Shown: piece by piece, positions 1-5,036 of the stretch | Position numbering within the stretch: the stretch's first letter is position 1 | How the letters are laid out: the number at the start of each line of letters is the position of its first letter | Assembly (NCBI GenBank): GCA_900542625.1 | Contig: UQOH01000107.1 | Span: 1 to 5,036 of the forward strand | DNA: 5,036 bases | Source of the DNA: an uncultured Fusobacterium sp. | GTDB taxonomy: Bacteria > Fusobacteriota > Fusobacteriia > Fusobacteriales > Fusobacteriaceae | Direction of reading: 5' to 3' | The notes under the pieces: generated by a model | Told to the model about the DNA's origin: nothing | The model's database searches: none | What the model saw: the letters and a program-made list of their open reading frames with translations, nothing else | Translations under genes and position numbers: made by a program

Positions 1-376
1 TTCTTCTTGCTTTTTTCTTTCCGTATTTCTTTCTTTCAACCATTCTTGAGTCTCTTGTTAAGAATCCAGCTTCTTTTAAAGCTCCTCTTAATGTTTCATC
101 AGCTTCAAGTAATGCTCTAGAAATTCCGTGTCTGATAGCTCCAGCTTGTCCAGCATTTCCTCCACCGTAAACGTTTACGATTACTTGGTATTTATCTAAA
201 GTTTCAGTTAAAACTAATGGTTGTTCAACTATTCTAGAAAGGATTTCTCTTCCTCCGAAATATTGAGCCATGTCTTTACCGTTTATTACAATTCCTTTTT
301 CTCCAGCTACTAATCTTACTCTAGCTACAGAAGTTTTTCTTCTTCCAGTTCCTCTACATTGATTCATATCTGCCAC
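1..376 (-). CDS. rpsI: 30S ribosomal protein S9 (uS9), partial, 3' end outside the window
   Basis: This gene encodes small-subunit ribosomal protein S9, whose C-terminal tail in other bacteria reaches the P-site tRNA in the decoding region. I translated 125 codons from 376 to the left edge. Residues 71-89 carry the S9 signature (GGG, then GQAGA, then GISRAL), and the last visible residues are the basic tail RMVERKKYGKKKARR. About eight more residues, ending in the usual S-K-R, should lie beyond position 1. The start is taken as GTG at 374-376 because a strong Shine-Dalgarno (AAGGGGG, 385-391) sits 8 bases upstream. The in-frame ATG at 365-367 would be 17 bases away, which is too far. The Shine-Dalgarno overlaps the rplM stop codon, so the two genes are cotranscribed and probably translationally coupled, as is usual for the L13-S9 pair. 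The truncation is only the window edge. Confidence 0.96.
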   Translation of the reverse strand, partial: MADMNQCRGTGRRKTSVARVRLVAGEKGIVINGKDMAQYFGGREILSRIVEQPLVLTETLDKYQVIVNVYGGGNAGQAGAIRHGISRALLEADETLRGALKEAGFLTRDSRMVERKKYGKKKARR

Positions 377-389
377 TGTTAATACCCCC

Positions 390-824
390 TTAAATTTCAG
401 CCTTTACTGGTTTTTGTGCTACGTGATCGTGTTCAGCACCAACAAATACTCTTAATCTTGTTAATTGTTGTCTTCCTAATCTGTTTTTTGGAAGCATTCT
501 TTTTACAGCTAGCATTAAAGCTTCTTCTGGTTTAACATTTAAAACTTCTTCTAAAGTTCTTTTCTTAATTCCTCCAGGGAATCCAGAGTGTCTATAGTAA
601 AGTTTATCTTTCATTTTGTTTCCAGTAACTATTAATTTCTCAACGTTAGTTACAACAACGTAATCTCCTCCGTCAATGTGTGGAGTGAAAGATACTTTTT
701 CTTTTCCCATTAATTTTTTAGTAACTTCTACTGCTAATCTTCCTAAAACAACTCCTTCAGCGTCGTAGTGGTACCAATCTCTAACTACATCTTCATTTCT
801 TTGCATTACAGTGTATTTATTCAC
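390..824 (-). CDS. rplM: 50S ribosomal protein L13 (uL13)
   Basis: This gene encodes large-subunit ribosomal protein L13, an early-assembling protein that binds 23S rRNA. The 144-residue product has normal family length. It shows the N-terminal DAEGVVLGRLA region (21-31), the central HIDGGDYVVV segment (49-58), YRHSGFPGG (77-85), and the L13 signature around residues 107-129 (VKRMLPKNRLG followed by LRVFVG). The start codon is GTG (822-824), chosen because GGAGG (831-835) lies 6 bases upstream. An in-frame ATG at codon 7 (804-806) has no comparable site. The gene leads a two-gene unit with rpsI, which begins 13 bases past the rplM stop. Expression should come from the consensus promoter at 903-931, through a structured leader that may allow autogenous control. 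Confidence 0.97.
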   Translation of the reverse strand: MNKYTVMQRNEDVVRDWYHYDAEGVVLGRLAVEVTKKLMGKEKVSFTPHIDGGDYVVVTNVEKLIVTGNKMKDKLYYRHSGFPGGIKKRTLEEVLNVKPEEALMLAVKRMLPKNRLGRQQLTRLRVFVGAEHDHVAQKPVKAEI

Positions 825-896
825 TTTTTTCCTCCTAAAATAAGTTATATTTTCATAATATAACGCAACGGTCCTTTGTGGGAAAGGTTAATTTAC
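825..896 (-). promoter_or_regulatory. Structured 5' leader of rplM-rpsI, possible ribosomal-protein leader
   Basis: This is the predicted untranslated leader of about 70 bases between the rplM promoter and its GTG. Reading the minus strand, a 5-bp hairpin (CCTTT / AAAGG, loop CCCAC) lies at 873-887. A perfect 8-bp AT-rich hairpin (GTTATATT / AATATAAC, 5-base loop) lies at 844-864, ending 8 bases before the GGAGG ribosome binding site at 831-835. The CCTT of the first hairpin can instead pair with an upstream AAGG (AAGGT at 895-899 with ACCTT at 884-888), so two folds compete. L13 leaders that mediate autogenous control are known in other bacteria, mainly Firmicutes. I cannot confirm that this one matches the described motif. 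The regulatory role is inferred from position and pairing only. Confidence 0.5.
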
Positions 897-902
897 CTTG
901 CT

Positions 903-931
903 ATTATATATGATTTACAAAGGTTTGTCAA
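903..931 (-). promoter_or_regulatory. Consensus sigma-70-type promoter of rplM-rpsI
   Basis: On the minus strand a perfect -35 (TTGACA, 926-931) is separated by exactly 17 bases from a perfect -10 (TATAAT, 903-908). The start of transcription is expected near 894-898, about 70 bases upstream of the rplM start codon. Such a full-consensus core promoter fits the high demand for ribosomal proteins. The -35 is preceded by AATTA, giving AATTATTGACA, and the same 11 bases occur at the copA promoter. The -35 end and spacer contain ACAAA-CC-TTTGT (917-928), a short inverted repeat of uncertain meaning. Confidence 0.9.
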
Positions 932-968
932 TAATTTAATTTATTTTAAAAAGATTTTTTATATTTTC

Positions 969-1763
969 TTAAAATAATTTCTCTTTTATTTTTTCGTAAG
1001 TTTTCTGTCCCAGACAATTAATTATTGTTTCCTTGTATGTTTCAATCACAGGCTTATACTCTCCACGAAATCCATCAGGATTTTTTCTTCTGAAAGAGGC
1101 AGACATTGCCACATCTTCATTTATACATGGAATTTCGTAATAGTCTTCTATTGTAAAGCTGTTTGTAAAGTCATCAGGAAGAGTAATATAAAGCATTGAG
1201 TTGTCATCTTCAGCAAGAATTTCAATCGGCCATAAAGAACAGACTAAAGGCTTATGCTCACAAATCTCTTTGTCAGACATTTTTTTATCAAGACACATAG
1301 AGTGAATACTGCATAAAGTTGTTTTATTATCTTTTTTATAAGCATAAAAACACATCTCTGTACATTCCTCTATTTCTGATATTATCTCTCTTCCCTCTTC
1401 CTCGTTCTCTAAATTTTCCATTAAATCTTCCGATTCATAACCCAGCTCTTCTGATATTTCTAAATTTGATGTAGTTTTTTCAAACTCTTCAATATTATCC
1501 AAAAGAAATTTTTTAGATTTCTTATTAAGTTTTGAGGGACTGTCTGCACAGCAGTTATTGTCACAATTAAAGCAATCAAAATTAGAGAGTTTTGCAAACA
1601 TCTCATAATCAATTTTAGCCTGATATTTTTTCCCTTCTATCTCAACTTCTGTTTCAAGAAGTTCTGCTGTTTCAAAATATCTTCTTGCTGCTGCCTCATT
1701 TTCTTCATTTACCTTATATACTTCTTCACCTTTTGGGTGATTTAAAAATAAAAAATAATTCAT
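969..1763 (-). CDS. Cysteine-cluster protein of the CxxCxxCC / DUF3109 type, function unknown
   Basis: This 264-residue, probably cytoplasmic protein has no signal peptide or membrane segment. It has 12 cysteines, at 64, 67, 71, 72, 134, 138, 151, 157, 168, 175, 213 and 250. The arrangement resembles the putative zinc- or iron-chelating cysteine-cluster families (YkgJ-like CxxCxxCC and DUF3109). There is a CxxCxxxCC cluster at 64-72, then a paired C134/C138, CSIH (151-154), and KPLVCSLWP (171-179), which matches the usual KPxxCxLxP ending of these families. An acidic Glu-rich stretch (about 90-135) separates the first cluster from the rest. The family assignment is from motif memory and the metal is unknown. 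ATG at 1761-1763 is supported by AGGGAG (1769-1774) 5 bases upstream. The gene follows the csoR stop by 15 bases, so it should be transcribed with copA-csoR and may be copper-induced. A role in copper binding or repair is conjecture. Confidence 0.8.
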   Translation of the reverse strand: MNYFLFLNHPKGEEVYKVNEENEAAARRYFETAELLETEVEIEGKKYQAKIDYEMFAKLSNFDCFNCDNNCCADSPSKLNKKSKKFLLDNIEEFEKTTSNLEISEELGYESEDLMENLENEEEGREIISEIEECTEMCFYAYKKDNKTTLCSIHSMCLDKKMSDKEICEHKPLVCSLWPIEILAEDDNSMLYITLPDDFTNSFTIEDYYEIPCINEDVAMSASFRRKNPDGFRGEYKPVIETYKETIINCLGQKTYEKIKEKLF

Positions 1764-1778
1764 ATTTTCTCCCTGCGT

Positions 1779-2105
1779 TTATTTCATCATTTTATTAAGT
1801 GTTGCTATTAATTCTTCAACAACCTGCTCTTCTCTGCCCTCTTTTATTCCTTCAACCACACAGTGTTTCAAATGTCCTTCAAGAACCTGTTTTGACACAC
1901 CTGCTAGAGCAGCTCTCACAGAGGCAATCTGATTTAGAATATCATCACAGTAAGCATCTTTTTCTACCATATTATTTATTCCTCTTATCTGTCCTTCTAT
2001 TCTGTTAAGTCTTGCCTTAAGTTTCTGCTTCGTTTCAGCAGAAGAGCAGTATCTCCCGCCGCACTCTTCCTCTTCCAATCTGAATTTTTCACTGTTTTTA
2101 TTCAT
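1779..2105 (-). CDS. csoR: Copper-sensing transcriptional repressor CsoR
   Basis: This is a DUF156/CsoR-RcnR family repressor. In the family, apo-CsoR binds the operator of copper-export genes and releases it on binding Cu(I). Numbered from ATG, the 108-residue protein has C53, H78 and C82 with exactly the spacing of the M. tuberculosis Cu(I) ligands (C36, H61, C65). The second-shell pair Y52 and E98 also falls at the positions of Y35 and E81. This separates it from nickel/cobalt RcnR, formaldehyde FrmR and persulfide CstR relatives. The family motif KARLNRIEGQIRGI is at 30-43. A longer reading from GTG (2115-2117) would give 112 residues, but that GTG is part of the GGAGG Shine-Dalgarno (2111-2115), which sits 5 bases before ATG 2103-2105. 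The N-terminus carries two extra cysteines (C15, C20). The gene lies 28 bases after copA, so CsoR probably autoregulates through the copA promoter. Confidence 0.95.
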   Translation of the reverse strand: MNKNSEKFRLEEEECGGRYCSSAETKQKLKARLNRIEGQIRGINNMVEKDAYCDDILNQIASVRAALAGVSKQVLEGHLKHCVVEGIKEGREEQVVEELIATLNKMMK

Positions 2106-2133
2106 GATGTCCTCCACAATTTATCTTTTCACA

Positions 2134-4899
2134 TTATTTTCCAAAATTTCTAAGTCTTAAAGCATTAGTTACAACTGACACAGAGCTCATTGCCATTGCT
2201 CCTCCTGCTATCATTGGATTCAGCAGATGACCTGTAACAAGGAATAATACCCCTGCTGCAACCGGTATTCCAAGAGAGTTGTATAAAAATGCCCAGAAAA
2301 GATTTTCTTTTATATTCTTTATTGTAGCATGACTCAGCTTCATTGCAACAGCCACATCTTTTAAATCTTTTCTCATAAGAATTATATCTGCACTTTCCAT
2401 TGCAATATCTGTTCCTCCGCCTATTGCAATACCTACGTCAGCCTGCGAAAGAGCTGGAGAATCGTTTATTCCATCTCCTACCATTCCAACTTTAAATCCT
2501 TCATTCTGCAGTCTTTTTACTTCAAGATATTTATCCTCAGGACTTACCTCTGCAAGAACAACATCTATTCCAACTTGTTTTGCTATAACCTCTGCTGTTT
2601 TTCTGTTGTCCCCTGTTATCATAGCCACTTTAAGCCCCATTGCTTTAAGAGTTGCCATACTTTCTTTTGAATTCTCTTTAATAATATCTGCCACAGCTAT
2701 AAGCCCTGCATATTTTCCATCTATTCCCACAAAGATTGGAGTTTTTCCCTCTTTTGCTGTTCTTTCACTTTCATTATTTTCTGGAATTGTCACGTTATTG
2801 TTTTTGAAAAGTTTATAGTTTCCTGCAATAACTTTTCTTCCATCTACTTCACCAATTATTCCTTCTCCTGAAATACTTGTAAAATTTTTAACCTCTCCTA
2901 AAAGAATTCCTCTCTTCTTAACTTCCTCAACTACAGCCTCACCTAAAGGATGTTCTGAATGCTGTTCCACTGTTGCTGTTATTCTTAAAAATTCTTCTTC
3001 TGATATATTTTTATCATTTAAAATCACATCAGTAATTACTGGTTTTCCCTCTGTAATTGTTCCTGTTTTGTCAAAAACTATCATATCCAGTTTATGTGCT
3101 TTTTCAAGAGCCTCACCTGATTTTATAAGGATACCAAGTTCTGCTCCTCTTCCTGTTCCAACCATTATTGCTGTTGGTGTTGCAAGCCCTAAAGAACATG
3201 GACATGCTATAACAAGAACCGAAATAAATATTGTAAGAGCAAATATGCTTGGAGTCATAGGAAGAGCCACTATTCCTGCTGTTCCCAAGAAATACCATAA
3301 TGCACTTGATACTATTGCAATTACTATTACCACTGGAACAAAATATCCTGATATTACATCAGCCATTCTTGCAATAGGTGCTTTTGAACCTTGAGCATCT
3401 TCTACAAGCTTTATAATTTTAGCAAGAACTGTATCTTTACCGATTGCAGTTGCCTCTATCTTAATACTTCCATTTTTATTTATTGTTGCTCCAAATACAT
3501 TATCTCCTACATTTTTTCTTACTGGAATACTTTCTCCTGTAAGCATTGATTCATCAATATTTGTACTTCCTTCTACAACTTTTCCGTCAACAGGGATACT
3601 CTCTCCCGGCTTTACAAGAACTATATCTCCCTGTTCAACTTCTTCTATATCCACAAGAACTATCTCACCATTTTTAATTAAAGACGCTTTTTTAGATTGT
3701 AAGCCCATTAACTTTTTAATTGCATCAGATGTTTTTCCTTTGCTTCTCTTTTCAAGAAGTTTTCCAAACATAATAAGTGCAATTATAACTACTGCTGATT
3801 CATAATAAAGAGAGTGAACATAATGCATCTTACCTTTTATTATCTCATATGTTCCAAAAATACTATAAATAAGCGCTGCACCTGTTCCTGTTGCTATAAG
3901 TGAATCCATGTTTGGTGCTCTGTTTATCAGTGCTTTTATTCCAACAGTATAAAATCTTCTTCCGATTATTATAACTGGTATTGTTAAAACCAACTGAATA
4001 ATAGCATAATTTATAGGATTTACACTAGGAGAAATTAAACTTGGAAGAGGAAGTCCAACCATATGTCCCATTGTAATATAAAATACGATTGCTGATAAGA
4101 CTATTGCTGTTTTAAATTCTGTAAGCTCTCTTTTTAGTTCAGCCTCTCTTTTAGCATCATCTTCCGGTTTTGCCTCTTCATCTTTTACAGCTTTATATCC
4201 GCCGATATTATCAATCACATTTATTATTTCAGATGCTTTTATTTTTTTGCTGTCGTATAAAAATTTTCCTCTGTTTGTTGCAAGGTTTACTTCTGCACTT
4301 ATAACTCCATCAAGTTTTTTAGTTTTTCTTTCAATATTTGCTACACATGCTTGACATGTAATTCCCTCTATTTTTACTTGAAGTTCAGAGGCTTCTAATT
4401 TTTCTTCTATTCCATATCCAATAGAAACCACTTCTTTTTCTATATCTTCTTTACCTATTTTTTCATTATCATATTCAACATTCAATTCTTCTGTTGCAAG
4501 GTTTACAACTGCTTTTTTTATTCCCTGCATTTTCCCGACTTTTGTTTCTATTCTTCTAACACATGCCTGACAAGTCACACCTGAAAGTTTAAATTGTTTC
4601 TTTTCAAGATTTTTTTCAGCTTTGTTTTCTTCCTTATCAGCAACATCTTTTGCCTGAAACTCACATACATCCTGCTCTTCTGTTTCTTTTTTTTCTCTGT
4701 CTATTCCATATCCCAGTTCAACAAGCTTATTTTCAATTTCATTGAAAGATACTGTTTTTTCATCAAAAGATATATCCATATCCTTTGTATTTACATCTAC
4801 TTTTACTCTTTCAATTCCATTCATTTCTGAAAGATTTTTTTCTATTTTTGCAACACACTTCATACAGCCAACGCCTGTTAATCTATATTTTTCCTTCAT
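2134..4899 (-). CDS. copA: Cu(I)-translocating P1B-type ATPase with three metal-binding domains
   Basis: This inner-membrane ATPase exports Cu(I) from the cytoplasm. The 921-residue protein starts with three heavy-metal-associated domains, with CxxC pairs at C12/C15, C110/C113 and C182/C185. Eight membrane segments follow, at about 263-282, 296-314, 335-352, 364-382, 518-540, 552-573, 865-888 and 890-910. Catalytic motifs are intact: TGES (454-457) in the actuator domain, the phosphorylation site DKTGT with D610, HP (650-651) and GEG (678-680) in the nucleotide-binding domain, TGDN (762-765) and GDGIND (808-813). The transport-site motifs CPC (566-568), YN (873-874) and MxxSS (902-906) define subgroup P1B-1, which is Cu(I)-specific. 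ATG 4897-4899 has AGAGAGG 7 bases upstream. Three N-terminal domains and a charged linker (about 68-100) make it longer than the common one- or two-domain enzymes. No separate copZ chaperone gene is visible in the window. Confidence 0.97.
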   Translation of the reverse strand: MKEKYRLTGVGCMKCVAKIEKNLSEMNGIERVKVDVNTKDMDISFDEKTVSFNEIENKLVELGYGIDREKKETEEQDVCEFQAKDVADKEENKAEKNLEKKQFKLSGVTCQACVRRIETKVGKMQGIKKAVVNLATEELNVEYDNEKIGKEDIEKEVVSIGYGIEEKLEASELQVKIEGITCQACVANIERKTKKLDGVISAEVNLATNRGKFLYDSKKIKASEIINVIDNIGGYKAVKDEEAKPEDDAKREAELKRELTEFKTAIVLSAIVFYITMGHMVGLPLPSLISPSVNPINYAIIQLVLTIPVIIIGRRFYTVGIKALINRAPNMDSLIATGTGAALIYSIFGTYEIIKGKMHYVHSLYYESAVVIIALIMFGKLLEKRSKGKTSDAIKKLMGLQSKKASLIKNGEIVLVDIEEVEQGDIVLVKPGESIPVDGKVVEGSTNIDESMLTGESIPVRKNVGDNVFGATINKNGSIKIEATAIGKDTVLAKIIKLVEDAQGSKAPIARMADVISGYFVPVVIVIAIVSSALWYFLGTAGIVALPMTPSIFALTIFISVLVIACPCSLGLATPTAIMVGTGRGAELGILIKSGEALEKAHKLDMIVFDKTGTITEGKPVITDVILNDKNISEEEFLRITATVEQHSEHPLGEAVVEEVKKRGILLGEVKNFTSISGEGIIGEVDGRKVIAGNYKLFKNNNVTIPENNESERTAKEGKTPIFVGIDGKYAGLIAVADIIKENSKESMATLKAMGLKVAMITGDNRKTAEVIAKQVGIDVVLAEVSPEDKYLEVKRLQNEGFKVGMVGDGINDSPALSQADVGIAIGGGTDIAMESADIILMRKDLKDVAVAMKLSHATIKNIKENLFWAFLYNSLGIPVAAGVLFLVTGHLLNPMIAGGAMAMSSVSVVTNALRLRNFGK

Positions 4900-4924
4900 T
4901 TTTCTGCCTCTCTTTTCTATATAG

Positions 4925-4943
4925 TATAGGGGTGTACCCTATA
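4925..4943. promoter_or_regulatory. Probable CsoR operator
   Basis: This is a perfect 19-bp inverted repeat, TATAGGG-GTGTA-CCCTATA, with 7-bp arms, a 5-bp centre and a four-G run. G-tracts flanked by AT-rich inverted repeats are typical of CsoR/RcnR-family operators. It covers the predicted copA transcription start (about 4940) and ends 3 bases short of the -10, so a bound repressor would block initiation. It is not a CopY-type box (TACAnnTGTA). The link to CsoR is inferred from form, position and the csoR gene downstream. Confidence 0.8.
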
Positions 4944-4946
4944 TTT

Positions 4947-4975
4947 ATAATAGCATTATTTTATAGACATGTCAA
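4947..4975 (-). promoter_or_regulatory. Promoter of copA-csoR-cysteine cluster operon
   Basis: On the minus strand a perfect -35 TTGACA (4970-4975) is followed after 17 bases by the -10 TATTAT (4947-4952, five of six consensus bases). Transcription should start near 4940, giving a leader of about 40 bases before copA. The core strength fits a gene set held down by a repressor at the adjacent inverted repeat. The bases preceding the -35 (AATTA) match those at the rplM promoter. Confidence 0.87.
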
Positions 4976-4984
4976 TAATTATTC

Positions 4985-4997
4985 AAAAAATAAAAAA
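4985..4997 (-). terminator. T-rich tract directly after the 5S rRNA, probable rRNA operon terminator
   Basis: On the minus strand TTTTTTATTTTTT follows the 5S 3' end without a gap. There is no separate hairpin between the two, so the 5S closing helix (helix I) may itself serve as the terminator stem. Its 5' arm lies outside the window, so the stem cannot be checked here. Confidence 0.6.
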
Positions 4998-5036
4998 GAT
5001 TGGCAAGTTCCTATCCTCCCAAAGGGCTGCCCCCTA
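4998..5036 (-). rRNA. rrf: 5S ribosomal RNA, 3' end only
   Basis: The 39 bases on the minus strand align by eye with the 3' third of bacterial 5S rRNA. TAG is followed by a short hairpin (AGGGG / CCCTT with loop GCAG), then GGGAGGATAGGAACTTGCCA, which parallels the E. coli CGAGAGTAGGGAACTGCCA. The last bases, CTTGCCAATC, would be the 3' strand of closing helix I. The rest of the gene, and probably 23S and 16S, lies beyond position 5036. The exact 3' end is uncertain by a few bases. Confidence 0.85.

Noticed and set aside
898..901. GCAA at 898-901 pairing with TTGC of the rplM leader as a closing stem
   Set aside because: The predicted transcription start (894-898) lies at or past these bases, so most of the upstream arm would not be transcribed.
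917..928. ACAAA-GG-TTTGT inverted repeat in the rplM promoter as an operator
   Set aside because: The arms are only 5 bp and AT-rich, partly formed by the -35 element itself, and no matching regulator is in the window.
930..985. AT-rich pairing around the stop of the cysteine-cluster gene as a terminator
   Set aside because: The arms contain only A/T pairs apart from one G-C pair, need bulges and a large loop, and are not followed by a proper T run, so the stem would be very weak.
1799..2008. Plus-strand open frame opposite csoR
   Set aside because: It lies wholly inside the well-supported csoR and gives a Leu-rich translation with no recognisable family or good ribosome binding site.
3068..3394. 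Open frames in other readings over copA (also 2606-2818, 3113-3298, 4594-4830 and 4742-4924)
   Set aside because: All overlap the intact copA coding region, whose motifs are complete. They show low-complexity composition expected of shadow frames.

Overview
This AT-rich bacterial window carries five protein genes and the tail of an rRNA gene, all on the minus strand. It therefore reads from position 5036 down to 1. The base composition, TTGACA/TATAAT-type promoters, strong GGAGG ribosome binding sites and protein sequences fit a low-GC anaerobe. A member of the Fusobacteriota (Fusobacterium-like) is my best guess and a low-GC Firmicute is the alternative. This is inferred from sequence character, not from a database match.

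In transcription order the window starts with the last 39 or so bases of a 5S rRNA gene (4998-5036), which run directly into a T-rich tract. A copper-resistance transcription unit follows. Its promoter (-35 at 4970-4975, -10 at 4947-4952) has a 19-bp G-tract inverted repeat over the predicted start site (4925-4943), which is the likely CsoR operator. The unit contains copA (a Cu(I)-exporting P1B-ATPase with three heavy-metal-associated domains), csoR (the Cu(I)-sensing repressor) and a cysteine-rich protein of the CxxCxxCC/DUF3109 type. The genes are spaced 28 and 15 bases apart, so they are almost certainly cotranscribed. The expected logic is that CsoR represses until Cu(I) binds its Cys-His-Cys site, and CopA then pumps Cu(I) out of the cytoplasm. 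The role of the cysteine-cluster protein is unknown.

A 144-base gap (825-968) follows. It contains a perfect-consensus promoter (TTGACA, 17-bp spacer, TATAAT) and a leader of about 70 bases with several hairpins, ahead of the ribosomal protein pair rplM (L13) and rpsI (S9). rpsI runs off the left edge of the window about eight codons before its expected end. I see no convincing terminator between the copper unit and the ribosomal unit.

I see no mobile elements, CRISPR array or tRNA genes. Most of the content is well understood. The least-explained items are the cysteine-cluster gene in the copper operon, the structured rplM leader, and the tight packing of the copper operon between an rRNA operon end and a ribosomal protein operon.
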